Origin: Lindgomyces ingoldianus
Lineage: Eukaryota > Ascomycota > Dothideomycetes > Pleosporales > Lindgomycetaceae
Direction of reading: 5' to 3'
Assembly: GCF_010093535.1 (NCBI RefSeq)
Contig: NW_022985187.1
Location: 354,051 to 418,050, forward strand
Length of the DNA stretch: 64,000 bases
Made by a program: the position numbers and the translations under genes. How positions within the stretch are numbered: the stretch's first letter is position 1; each line of letters opens with the position of its first letter. The notes under the pieces are model-generated. The model was not told where the DNA came from. It did not search any database and was given only the letters and a program-made list of their open reading frames with translations. Below are positions 48,507 to 59,703 of this stretch, piece by piece.

Positions 48507-49420
48507 GCCAGCCTGCTCAATCACCGCATTGCATTTTTGGGTTTACGTTACATCAACTTTTCTTCCCTTCTCATATCCCTCGGTTGTCCTCGCTCTCTTT
48601 TAATACTCGATGCATATTCCTACTCACCTTTGACTCAAATGGAGTCTTGACGGCATTTCACCGGGGGGCAGGCAAGCAAGCATTGGGATTTTCGGCATGT
48701 TGCACGCATTTTTCATTGCATTTTCTGGTAACCAAAATCTTGGGTTTTTTTTTTCACCACCTTCTTTTCAAAATGTTTGCTGAAAAGGATGGAACTCTTT
48801 CAGAATACCAGACCAGAAGTAATAGTGTTTGCTGGAGCGAACGATGAATGAGGATTAATGTTGGATCGAAGTGTTCTTCTCTGCGGTTGTTCACGGCTTT
48901 CGTTGAGTTTCTGATGACTGTCTGAAATTGGCGTGGGCCAATCATGAAGCATTTTCTTACGTGTGTTGAGGTGGCTGTAGTGCGACCGGCTGGTCATGCA
49001 CCCAATTATTCATGAACAGTGAGCAGCTTCTTCTTAGGTGTTAAGAGTGGATTGTTACTGACAGCAATTGAAGAAACATCACAAACGCAAGCCGCTTGTC
49101 ACAGCAACCCGGCCTAGTATCGGAGGGCGTGGTTGAAGTTGAGCCCTGGCCGGTGATCCCTTGGCTCACGTCGTGACTCGGCTTCGGGGCATGGTTTCTG
49201 GTCACGTTGTTACCAGATCCGTCGATAGCCGCGCCTATTCGGGCAAGAACAAAACTACGCCTCCTGCAGGTCCAAACCATTCTCAACCACTCTTCCCGTT
49301 TGATTGCCCAAGGGCGTGCGATAAGTCAGAGGCAACATAAAAGGGCATTCAAGTTTCCTGCCTTCCCCGCTCTCTCCTTGTTACACGCACCCTTCTCATC
49401 TTTGTCCACAGCTAAGCATC
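48507..49420. other. Intergenic region SKT5 to ARO8
   Basis: It holds the SKT5 3' UTR and the promoter of the aminotransferase. A T run lies at about 48746-48754. No gene recognised. Confidence 0.4.
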
Positions 49421-51305
49421 ATGTCGCCTCACTCAGCAATGGACACCGAAGCCGTCACCGACACATCAGGTGTGGCGATCCCGGATCCGCTGTCTACTCC
49501 CATCAAAAGCAACGAAATTTATGGGAGGAGGAGAAAGACGGAGAAAGCGCAATGGGGCGTAGCTGCTCCTGCAGACAGTGTCAATTTTAGACATGGCTCT
49601 CAGGACCATAAACCGAGGGCCAAAAGGTGGGATCGTGAGTCCTCTCTGCAAAGGTGGGGGAGGTAGCAGATGGATGCAGTGTGCATGAGTGCTAATGCAA
49701 GCCTCTCATAGATCACATCAGCCACGAAGCGTCGATTCGTAAGGGAAATTCTCTCAAAAAGGCTGCTAAATACCTGGGCAAGCCAGGGCTGATTTCTTTG
49801 GGTGGTGGACTTCCGTCAAGTGAATATTTCCCATTTGAAGAGTTGAGTCTCAAAGTACCTACGGTTGGCCACTTTTCTGAATCCGAGACGAAGGAGTCAG
49901 GAGTCATCATCACTGCCGGAAAACACGATCTCCCTCAAGATAAATCTATTTTCGACATTTCCACGGCTTTCAACTATGGCCAAGGTACCGGATCTGCACA
50001 GCTTTTGCGCTGGATCACAGAGCATACCGAACTCGTTCATGACCCCCCCTATTCTGACTGGAGATGCACGATGTCCATCGGCAGCACTTCTTCTCTCGAT
50101 ATGGCCCTACGTATTTTTACTCAGCCAGGAGACATGATGCTTTCCGAAGAATACACCTTCGCCACTGCCGTCGAGACAGCCTTACCAATGGGCGTCCGCG
50201 TTGTCGGTATCCCTATGGATTCGGAAGGTCTCCTACCAGATGCTCTGGATTACATCCTTTCGGCCTGGGATGAAAAAGCACGTAGAGCACCAAAGCCACA
50301 TCTACTTTACACCGTTCCATCCGGACAGAATCCCACTGGAGCAACCCAAGGTGCTGGGCGGCGACAAAAAATATACCTCGTATGCCAGAAACACGACATC
50401 TATATTCTTGAGGACGAGCCCTATTACTTCCTGCAAATGCAACCCTACACCGGCCCCAATGTCCCCGACGTACCCCCACCTTCCTCGCACGCTGAATTCC
50501 TCAAAAGCCTTGTCCCAAGTCTTCTATCCGTGGACATCGACGGCCGTGTCATGCGTCTTGACTCTTTCTCTAAAGTCTTATCACCTGGCTCACGAATTGG
50601 CTGGATCACAGCATCTGAGCAGGTCGTCGAAATGTACAAGAAGCATGCAGACGTTTCAACGCAAGGTCCGGCTGGAATGTCACAGCTCGTTGTGTGGAAA
50701 TTGTTAGACGAGCATTGGGGGCATGCGGGGTATCTAGACTGGTTGATTTATATCCGCATGGAATACACAAGAAGGCGTAACGTCATGCTAAAGGCTTGCG
50801 AGAGATATCTGCCAAAAGAGGTAGTAAGCTGGAAGCCACCAATGGCGGGAATGTTTGTCAGTGGGCTTTCTTTCCAGCATATCCCTCCCCAAATATCATT
50901 CTATATCCTTTTCATCCCACAAATCCTGCTTTCTACATCCTCATCACATCACCGGCCTTTAACTTAAACACTGGCGCAAACATCAAATCTCACACTCACA
51001 TCTAACCCCTCTTCCAGCACTGGCTCCAAATCGACTTCAAATCCCACCCAGACTACCCAGTGAAGTCCATCGAAACCATCGAAGAAGAGATCTTCATGAC
51101 CGTCATCGAGCATGGCGCGCTAGTGATGCGCGGTTCTTGGTTCTATGCGAATGCGGACGAGAAACACGATACGCTGTTCTTTAGAGCGACGTATGCTGCT
51201 ACACCTACTGAGAAGATTGAGGAAGCGATTAGGAGATTGGGGTTAGCGCTGAGGGCTGAGTTTGGGTTGGTGAAAAGAGAGAGGAATGGGAACGGAAAAG
51301 CCTGA
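49421..51305 (+). CDS. ARO8: Aromatic amino acid aminotransferase (Aro8-like)
   Basis: PLP-dependent fold-type I aminotransferase of the ARO8 group, acting on phenylalanine, tyrosine and tryptophan and possibly 2-aminoadipate or kynurenine. Exons 49421-49634, 49712-50856 and 51018-51305; introns 77 nt (GTGAGT...ATAG) and 161 nt (GTCAGT...CCAG); 548 aa. The PLP-binding lysine is Lys359 in SFSKVLSPGSRIGW; other family blocks are ISLGGGLPS, FNYGQGTGSAQLL, YTVPSGQNPTGA, ILEDEPYYFLQ and RGSWFYANAD. Junctions restore RWD-HHISHEASIR and MAGMF-HWLQIDFK. The length is typical for fungal Aro8-like proteins. The exact substrate cannot be told from sequence. It converges on OST2. Confidence 0.92.
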
Positions 51306-51721
51306 GGAAGGAATGGGGAAGGGTGTATGCGGATGATGGCAAGGGAAGGGGTTTCAAAGAGATCTTTAGTGCTGAGGCGCTATCTGCTGCGTTTACTTTG
51401 CCTTACAACAACATCATTGGGGGGGGGGCATTTATTTCTCACTCATTTACTCAATCTGCCATTACATGGCCATGCCGGCATGTGGCATGAAACCCTTCAA
51501 CGCGTTTTGATATTTAGAATCCCTAGTCCGAGTAGTACACATGAAGGCCATTTCAAAATCCATCAACCTGTACGCCCACCGAATAGCCACTGGTTCTTCC
51601 AAGCATCCAAGCATCCTGTTCTACTTTCGGGATAAAGCCCTGTCCGTCTTAGGAATCTCCCCTAGCCTCTTCACCTCATCTCACCAGCACAAGCCATTCT
51701 CATTGCCCCGCCCAGCCATGT
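51306..51721. other. Convergent spacer ARO8 / OST2
   Basis: The 3' flanks of both genes. A run of ten G (51419-51428) and short chance frames only. Confidence 0.4.
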
Positions 51722-52244
51722 TTAATTTATGAAATTAACGCAGAAGAAATGCAGAAGCAGGCTTCCGAAAACAAAATCCGCAAATGCACGCTCGGTGGAA
51801 ATACTCTCGAATTCAGCCTTGTTTTCGGGATTGGTTTGAATACGGAGAGATGCTGTGAGCACGAATTGACCAACGGTGGCACTGAAGCCGGAGAGGAACG
51901 CGTTGAATGGCTAGAGGTCACATCAATTAGTTTAACATTACTTATATATGTTTAGTGTAGTGTGGGAATTGACACTCCGGGAGGCGTACAAAGTTTCCAA
52001 CCAAACAGCAGTACACGAATTGCAGGACCCCGACTACAGCCAGAAACCCCATAAAGCTGTCCAACAACTTTACTCGCTGTGGCGTTTTCTCGAGATATTT
52101 GTTCCAGACGCTAAGGACGATGTCTTGGGCATCGAGTGCCGACGAGCTGCTTGCTTTCGACGATGACGATGACGAAGGGGCGGGCCTTGCTGGTGTCGAG
52201 GAGGAAGGGGGGGAGGTTTGAGTATGGCGGCTTTTCGGAGGCAT
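51722..52244 (-). CDS. OST2: Oligosaccharyltransferase subunit Ost2/DAD1
   Basis: Small membrane subunit of the ER oligosaccharyltransferase, which transfers glycans to Asn-X-Ser/Thr of nascent proteins. Exons 52244-51990 and 51910-51722, intron 51911-51989 (GTACGC...CTCTAG, 79 nt), 147 aa. After a Ser/Pro-rich N-terminus of ~45 residues come KYLEKTPQRVKLLDSFMGFL and VLQFVYCCLVGNF; exon 2 begins PFNAFLSGFSATVGQFVLTA, then SLRIQTNPENKAEF, and ends LLLHFFCVNFIN. These are the standard DAD blocks, with three hydrophobic segments. Translation without splicing would end soon after the first hydrophobic region, so the intron is required. It is divergent from the TMEM14-family gene. Confidence 0.93.
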
Positions 52245-52554
52245 TGTGACTTTATGACTGGTCTGCTTAGAGGCGGATTCGGTTGGTGAGAGGGTCGGGA
52301 GAAGTATCTCTGGGAATTGAGGTCGTGGTTCGGAGCTTGAATTGAGGCCAGAAAGCAGTTGGATTCGATATGGTCTGTGCGTAGATTTATGCCAAGAGGT
52401 GGATTACGTTTGCAATGTTCCTGACAGGGATGTGCGGGCTCGGAGCTCGGGGTTTGCGGAGAGCGATGATGGAATGAATGCTTGGAGCTCCCCGCGTTTT
52501 GCTGAACCACATGGACTTCACTTTCACTTCAATATTGAGATCGAAATAACAACA
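52245..52554. promoter_or_regulatory. Divergent promoter OST2 / TMEM14-family gene
   Basis: A 310-bp interval between two divergent start codons; it must hold both promoters. Confidence 0.5.
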
Positions 52555-54316
52555 ATGGTAAGCAAAAGAATTACATACCATGTTCCGTGCTAGATATCAA
52601 GATGCAGAATTAGAACCTAACTTTAACATCTAAGGCATCTCTCGACACCATCGCCATCTTTCTCGGCGCTTTGACTGCTGGGGGAGGCATTACAGGATAC
52701 GTTCGCACTGGCTCCGTGCCATCAATCGCAGCAGGCTGCACTGTCGGAGCTCTTGTACAATAGGTGCCAAGAAGTCATCATCCTCTCGCTTAACTTACTA
52801 TATCGGGTCAACCCACACACCTCAAAATTTTCCGCACCACTCGTTCTCCTCCTTCTCCACACTACCACCATGCCTTCCCAACCCAAAACTGCTCGCTGTG
52901 AATACAATAAGCCTACCCTTGCTAGCATCTAGGCGCTCTCTTGTATTAGTTTTAGCCCCTTAAAGATACAGAAGACTTTTCCTATTCTAATCCTGTTAAT
53001 TAAGTTAATACTTAAGCGGTTGCAAAAATGTAAAGATAAGCCCTAGAAAAAGGCCTGTTGCATAGGGAGACCTCTAAAGCTTAATAAGCGCGCAGAGCGA
53101 CAATTAGTACAACACCTAGAGCAGTTTCCCTTNNNNNNNNNNNNNNNNNNNNNNNNNNNNNNNNNNNNNNNNNNNNNNNNNNNNNNNNNNNNNNNNNNNN
53201 NNNNNNNNNNNNNNNNNNNNNNNNNNNNNNNNNNNNNNNNNNNNNNNNNNNNNNNNNNNNNNNNNNNNNNNNNNNNNNNNNNNNNNNNNNNNNNNNNNNN
53301 NNNNNNNNNNNNNNNNNNNNNNNNNNNNNNNNNNNNNNNNNNNNNNNNNNNNNNNNNNNNNNNNNNNNNNNNNNNNNNNNNNNNNNNNNNNNNNNNNNNN
53401 NNNNNNNNNNNNNNNNNNNNNNNNNNNNNNNNNNNNNNNNNNNNNNNNNNNNNNNNNNNNNNNNNNNNNNNNNNNNNNNNNNNNNNNNNNNNNNNNNNNN
53501 NNNNNNNNNNNNNNNNNNNNNNNNNNNNNNNNNNNNNNNNNNNNNNNNNNNNNNNNNNNNNNNNNNNNNNNNNNNNNNNNNNNNNNNNNNNNNNNNNNNN
53601 NNNNNNNNNNNNNNNNNNNNNNNNNNNNNNNNNNNNNNNNNNNNNNNNNNNNNNNNNNNNNNNNNNNNNNNNNNNNNNNNNNNNNNNNNNNNNNNNNNNN
53701 NNNNNNNNNNNNNNNNNNNNNNNNNNNNNNNNNNNNNNNNNNNNNNNNNNNNNNNNNAAGGAGTAGAATAGGTTGAAGCCAGAAGATTAGCAGAAGTGTA
53801 TATTATCTATGCCCCAGCGCGTTGCTGACGTCAGGGCTGCCCAGGGAGGCTCCACCCGCTAGTGAACGATTGCTACTCTAAAAGATTCTCTGTTATTAAT
53901 TCTATTATATAAATTAAAAGCTTTAATTTTTAATTGCAATCTATCCCCAAAATCCTCATAGAAAACTGCGTGGGCAGATCGTATTCGCTTGCGCACGGTG
54001 CGGAGGATGATCACTTCCTGGCACCTACTGTACGCTTATCCATACTCCTCCTCTCAGCCCTCTATCTAGATAGTCCCACGTGGATGCTCCAATGAGAACG
54101 AGCTAATGAGAACAGTACATGCTCGGTGGCCTCCGAATCCGCAACCGCACTCCCTATGGTGTCGAGCTAGGTCTCCTGGCTTCGATTGTGCTCGCCGGAA
54201 GCTCGCTTCCTAGAGCAATTAAACTGGGGAAGCCATTGCCAATCGCGTTGAGCTTGTTGGCGACTTATGGGCTTTTTGCTTTTGGGAGTGCGTGGTCGAA
54301 GGGGAGGGTGAATTAG
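52555..54316 (+). CDS. TMEM14-family small membrane protein, split by a transposon-bearing intron
   Basis: Four-helix-type membrane protein of the TMEM14/UPF0136 family; animal TMEM14C works in mitochondrial haem precursor transport, while the fungal role is not established. Exons 52555-52557 (only the ATG), 52635-52754 and 54116-54316; introns 77 nt and 1361 nt; 107 aa, normal for the family. Exon 2 gives ASLDTIAIFLGALTAGGG and GYVRTGSVPSIAAGCTVGAL; exon 3 gives YMLGGLRIRNRTPYGVELGL, then ASIVLAGSSLPRAIK and GLFAFGSAW. The second intron ends with a normal branch (GCTAATG) and AACAG acceptor, but its body is a Tc1/mariner-like element plus an assembly gap. If that intron is not removed, translation stops two codons into it (GTA CAA TAG). 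Both halves are intact, so I call the gene potentially functional. Confidence 0.8.
52758..52786 (+). repeat. Left terminal inverted repeat of the Tc1-like element
   Basis: Pairs with 54002-54030. Visible mismatches between the two ends are at positions 3, 13 and 19 of the repeat, so the element is not freshly inserted or its ends were already diverged. Confidence 0.85.
52870..53862 (+). pseudogene. Transposase of the Tc1-like element, degenerate, interrupted by the gap
   Basis: From ATG 52870 one frame runs to the gap with two TAG stops and carries a helix-turn-helix-like segment (GRPLKLNKRAERQLVQHLEQ) as in Tc1-type transposases. After the gap a frame with two more TAG stops ends SMPQRVADVRAAQGGSTR and a TAG at 53860-53862, the usual Tc1 transposase C-terminus. 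The DDE/D catalytic core would lie in the Ns. All four internal stops are TAG and each can be explained by one CpA to TpA change on one strand (CAG or TGG to TAG), the signature of RIP. The element is therefore not autonomous as assembled. Confidence 0.82.
53133..53757. other. Assembly gap (625 Ns)
   Basis: The run of N lies inside the transposon, presumably because repeat copies could not be resolved. The length may be an estimate. Confidence 0.98.
54002..54030 (-). repeat. Right terminal inverted repeat of the Tc1-like element
   Basis: Reverse complement of the left end; it terminates CTACTG followed by the TA duplication. Confidence 0.85.
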
Positions 54317-57300
54317 GAGCTCACAGGAAAGGTTGTAAACGGTCTCGGGTAGAAGGGATGAGATGGAGATCTGGTGTAGCTTCGTGAATGAGGTGGGATG
54401 GAGTGATCTAACGAATTTCTTTATCTCCTTGCTCTGGGCTTCTTTTTGGTTAATGACTCATGGAGACTATGTGATCCCAGGATTCTGAGTTATCCTAAAT
54501 TCAGCCTGCACTGATGAATTACTATCAACCGCAACCTAGCAACAATCAAGGAAATCTCATTAGCAGGCTAACTAAATATTAAGACAGATTAGGGAAGATT
54601 AGACGACAGGGGGCTCCCGCAAATCCGCTATTACCTGCGAGGTTTACATACAGCCCCCTCCATTCCGACAACACTTCTCTGTAGACATTTCCTCTGCCTC
54701 TTCAATCACAAAAAAGGCCAACACAAGAACAATGGGCAGTAAAAGACCACTTGACATTTGGGCATGGAATACCTCCAAATCGCCGCTCACTGCACAAATG
54801 CGGTGGGAGACTTCCTCGATACAATTCACAGTTTATCTTCTGGATCTGAAACAAGAGTCGTTCTCCAAAACTTCTCCACTCTCTTCGGGGGAATCTAAAA
54901 GGCATTCTAATAAGAACCATGTCCAACCTAAACTACGAAACTAGTATGTGGGTAGGGCCGTGGAGACAAAATCCAACGTAGTCACCAAAGGTATGCGCGA
55001 GGCAAAAGCTGAGTCTAGCTAAGATAGTCTCAATGTGGATATGATTGGTGCTGCACATACGTCTTATTGTTATTCTGCGGATAAGGCGATGCAAAATGAG
55101 GAAAACGTCAGTGATGCAGTGCTTCTTCAGTAATATGCATCAATGTGAGTATATGTAAAGTCATCAGCTCCAGCTTCATGGGTAAACACCCTCTAGCTTG
55201 AGGCTCAACTGTGAACTCCCTTCTCAGAAGCGAAAATCCAGGCCTGGACAGCCACGCACTCTCTAAGAATATCTTATAGAAAGCTCTGGAATATAGTGCC
55301 ATGAAACCATTGCGCCCAATCCTTCAAGCTTTCAGTTTGTGTGCTACTATCTTTGCTGGGAGTGAATGTCATCACGAATACATTGCATAGAACAGCAAGA
55401 GCTTGAAACGGGCGTCAAGATCAAGGGCGTTAATTCTCGAGGTAGAGGTCTTTAAGAGTATGTAGTTTAAGTGAAAATGAGATTGAAAAATTAGCAGAAG
55501 CTATGATTTTTTAACTAGCGAAATAGGTCTTTCAAACGAGCCATGCCGTTAGATTATCCACAGATCCCATACTCGGACCTCTATTCTACATCTAATGAAT
55601 AGCTGCCCCTTGACATCGTTCCCCCTTGTTGTGCTGGTGTCGGCCTTCATCCTCCAGAAATTGCTTGGGGAGGCAGTTTGAGTGATCTTGAATGTAGGCA
55701 TCGACGACTATGTTTCCATTTCCTCTTACTCCTGCCCCTTGATTCCCACTAGGATGAAGCGCGAACCATTGATGAGATATGGGCACACGATGCGAGATTA
55801 CACATCGAGAGGAGAGTTTTCTTTGCTGACTTGTTCATTCACCTAACCCTCTCATACCATCACACACTGTGTCTCTGGTCGCCCTTATCGATAGACAAGA
55901 TAGCATGAATATGCTTTATGGCGCTGCTAGTGTTCTTCGTGACTGGAAACAGATAACGCCCTCAATGCTGAGATCCTCTAGTACGGATGGCCGTTCAGTT
56001 CTTGTAAACTCCGCACAAGAGAAAGGCCCTTGGAGGGCAGAAATTCCAGAATTGATTGGCTATGTGGAGCCATATCCAGTACACCGAGTCCGCCTTAGTG
56101 TTATCGGCCGGCTGCTCAAGGTGAATTCAAATCATCTCGAAGAAAAGGTAGTTGTATGTTTCAAAAAGCGGTCTCAGAAAATCTTCACTGACACATTTAT
56201 TACAATTCCAGTAAGCATCTCCAAAGATATTGTGTGCCCTAGACCAAAAATGAAATATCTTCTTGGCGAAACCGAGTCTATAGCTACAGCAGCCTAGCCG
56301 CGAATGTCGCGCTATTGATAGGTAGTTTTCATACCCTATGGATTCGATAAGTCCTTCATTATTCAATGCCTTGTTTCGGAGAACTTAACTGCATATACCA
56401 TGTCGCCCCGAAGCTCCGCTCGAGGTTGTCAAGCCTACCGATTTGATCTCGGATGATGGACTAAGACTTCGTCATTCGGGACTGGGGAGGCTTATTCGGA
56501 TTCTCTTCCCATAAAATACCGATAAGGTTGGACCGCGACTTCAGTGACCAGATAAGAATATATTTACCAGATAGCACTAAAATTAGAGAGCAGGCGCCAA
56601 ACCACACTTCGGGGGTAAGTTGAATTCCGCAATTTAGCTTGAATACAAGCTTGATTTTGCCCAGCATCGTATTTGTCAATGGGATGATAAAGAAACTTCA
56701 ATTCGGCATCTCGGTAGGCTAGGATCTATCGAAAAAAAAAACCCTCCAAGAGCAGTTCAGGTGACTAGGAAGTCGACCTCTCCCTTGCTATCGTGCTTGC
56801 CGTTTATGCCGTTTGGGGGACATACCAGCTTGATTGTGATTGTAGGGTTGAATTAGTGCCATGGACGAGAGATCTTAGAGATATCTTTGGGCAGGGTGGA
56901 CCAAAAACAGCGACTCATAGTATAGATGACCAGATATGCTGCAGGCTAAGCGTAGGGGTAAGCTGCATCAGGATCGTGTGTGGAGATGGCAGTGAGTGGG
57001 GTGGGAGGACGCGAATTCGGCAAGTAGATGTAGGACATGACCCTTAATTACAAAGGTGATACGAGGAGACCCGAAGAAGCATCGACCTGTATTGGCAAAG
57101 CACAGGTGAGTGGAAGTTTCGTCCGCAGAGCTCCGGAAGAGAAACTCTCCCTCATTGAAACCCTCTGTGAATCTTAAGAACACAACCTGAGTGAAAGCGG
57201 GTTTAGTGAGATTAGCTTGTAGTCCACAGAGGATGTTCTGGGCTGAACTGGGGTCTCCGGGAAAGGGCCTCCGTGGTTAAGCTCGTTTCCCTTTGCCACC

Positions 57301-58517
57301 CTGATTTGCTCCATCTACCAGTCTTTCTTTGCAGCAGGAAAGCTCTTTCAGCAGACCTCATCTGAGCATGATCTTTTAGTGTGACACCGAGTACGGTAAT
57401 ATCGTATACAGACCTGGGCCTGGTAAGAGGTAGTTGCTTACGGCTGGCAGGGTGCACCGCAGATGGGTACCCAATGGCGCACCAAACGCGGGACTGATGT
57501 GAGATGGTTTACCTATTGGGCCGCTCGATATGTGACAAGGTGGCTTTCCCATCATTCCCTGTAAGTATGGGTAGTTGAAAACGGAAACGAGGACACAGTA
57601 GTATCAAACCCTACGAATGCGTTCCTACGCATCACTCTCGAAGTACAGCTGTCCCAAATGCGACGGCGGCTCGTGTTACATCTCATGACTGCTACTATTC
57701 TGGCCTGGGTTTCGAGGCCTGTACCTGCACTGAGGATACATGCGAAGGTGCTCTTTGTAGTTGTTGTCATCTTGTGCTTTTGCCTAACAATGCTACACGT
57801 CCTCGGTAGTTGTGGGTGGAGATGTGAGAAATATGATTGAATAGTATGGATTGCTCCGAGAGCTTGGGTTGTGGAACAGCATGACGCTGGTCACCGCGAC
57901 TGTCTTCGACCTGCGGAACATTATGGCTCCTCATGCCTTCTTCTTTCCCCGACGGAGAGCACTTTGTGTGGTAGTAGTTCGCCTTTGACACGTCAATCCT
58001 AGGCCGCTCATTGCGAGGGGACCGCAAATCCCTTCGCTGTCATTCAAGGCTAACTCACTTTACCGGGGATATGGCTGAGTGGAAAGCTGCTCCCTGGTCA
58101 CAGAGTTGATGTAGTAGTATCAAGCTTTAGAGTAGCTAGCCAAGCCCTTGCAGGATAGACGATGGAGTCGTCGACTCCCCGCCAAATTTCCTACCTGTAT
58201 TCCTTGGGTGCTAGAAATCTCACACCTTTTTTTTTGGCAGATGATAGCCTAAAATAAGGCGCAGTCGAAGGTAATCATCCGGATCAGAGGGGACAGTTAA
58301 AAGATGTGAGCATTCGGAAGGGAAAAAAGGGTTGGTGGGAGATAAAGAAAAATTGGTATCATATTCGTAAATATTCCAGACGCCCGTGGCATGCGGTTCC
58401 AAGTATTTTATATGCTTCATAACAATCGCATCATTTGCCCATTTTGCTCCTGAGAGTATATATTCCAACTTTTGCATAAACCCTTTTAACAGTTTTTCAT
58501 CCTTTGCCCTGACTACA
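54317..58517. other. 4.2-kb gene-poor region
   Basis: Between the TMEM14-family gene (+) and the end of BUB2 (-). Frames are short. The longest (55869-56297 +, starting with GTG, 142 codons) has no recognisable family and may be a remnant. Two short hydrophobic frames (56461-56679 -, 56793-57047 +) are also unsupported. A sequence at about 58064-58105 looks like the first part of a tRNA but has no 3' half. Old degraded repeats are possible. Confidence 0.5.
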
Positions 58518-59703
58518 TTACTTTGCATGGTTGAGAATTTCCTCGTAAAGGTCTTCCGAAATCTTGCCTGCAAAGCTCATGGTCATTGGAATGATCCTCG
58601 GAGCGTTCAAACTAGGAAGGTTTCGCAGGATTTGGTTTGGGCTACGATCCTGTCAGTGAAGGTAACCACAATTACAAGCACGGATGCACTTGCCTTGAGC
58701 TTGCTAGGATTTGGTCTCGAATCAGAACCAACTGGGCTACTATACACAGGATATTCATATGAGGGCCGTAGGCGAACAGGAAATCCCACAGGCGAAGGAC
58801 TTCGGTCAAAGGAGGGGTGCAAGCGCTCATAGTGAGAACAGATGCAAAGGCGTAGATCTTGGCATGCATGTGGCTGGCCATAAGATGATCATAGAGCTTT
58901 GGATCCACCACCTTCAGAACTCTATCGACAAGGTCCAGACCTTTGTGCACACCTTCCATAGAACCTCGGACGTATCCCGGACACTCCTGAGTGATCAGCT
59001 TCTCGAACCCGGTAAAGGCTTCTACTTCGCTTCGTGCAGCATAGAGGAATGGCCCGGCGAGCACATTCATTCCCTGTACGTAACCGATCTGTTCAGCGTC
59101 GTTTGTCGTTGACGCGTCCGTCCGAGCGCCCGTGGTGAGAGAATGGCGGGACATCATAGTGGTGTCCGGACTACCGCCGAACTCTGACAACGTGGGTGGA
59201 GACTGCCAGCCGTTGACGCGAGCCTCGTGCGCGTCGTTCAGCCTCCACGCAACGGCATTGAGAACACGGGTGATGCTGTTCTGAGTGACGCGCCGACGGA
59301 AGAGAGGATCACCCTGAAACGTGCGGAAGGCATCGTTGAGGATTTTTGCGTGCGCGGGAGAAGCACCCTGCCGGACAAGGTCGAGGTAAACGTCGGTGCG
59401 AAGAGGAGGGGCATTGAGCAGGATGAGCCAGATGTACATGCGCAGCTCAGACTATATACCAGAGGGTCAGTAATAGGAGGGCGAAGACGGTGGATGACAC
59501 GGTGAAGAGTGAGAGCGACACCAATTAGCGCAGTCGCGCTATGTAACTGGCTCAAGATACTGCGTTTACCATGTAAAAGCACTCACCATGCCCTCACTGT
59601 TTTGGGGGATGCCGTCGATGAGAACCGTGTAACGGAGCTCGTTTAACCCTCCCTCGAGGTGGCCCGAAGGAGGACCCTTGAGTAGCAGCATGTCGAGGCT
59701 CAT
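58518..59703 (-). CDS. BUB2: Spindle checkpoint GAP Bub2 (Cdc16 of fission yeast), TBC domain
   Basis: TBC-domain GTPase-activating protein that, with Bfa1/Byr4, restrains the Tem1/Spg1 GTPase of the mitotic exit or septation network at spindle poles. Exons 59703-59587, 59451-58694 and 58641-58518; introns 135 nt (GTGAGT...TATAG) and 52 nt; 332 aa. The start is MSLDMLLLKGPP; upstream codons in frame lack an ATG. Family text: LNELRYTVLIDGIP, LRMYIWLILLNAPPL, FRTFQGDPLFRRRV, the TBC motif YVQGMN (163-168), LWDFLFAYG and a C-terminal NQILRNLPSLNAPRI. The second intron is best read as GC-AG (GCAAGT...GTAG), giving SSSPNQIL; an alternative GT-AG reading also keeps frame (see findings). A Ser/Thr-rich linker of ~35 residues precedes YVQGMN. 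It is divergent from the sulfate permease. Confidence 0.87.

Larger units (their letters stand above)
52758..54030 (+). mobile_element. Tc1/mariner-like DNA transposon (partly Ns)
   Basis: Bounded by TA at 52756-52757 and 54031-54032 (target duplication). Terminal inverted repeats: the left starts CAATAGGTGCCAAGAAGT, and the right, read inward on the - strand, starts CAGTAGGTGCCAGGAAGT; about 25 of the first 28 positions match. Total 1273 nt, of which 625 are Ns. Between the ends are transposase remnants on the + strand. Size, TA duplication, CAGT-type termini and transposase character all point to Tc1/mariner. It sits wholly inside TMEM14 intron 2. Confidence 0.88.
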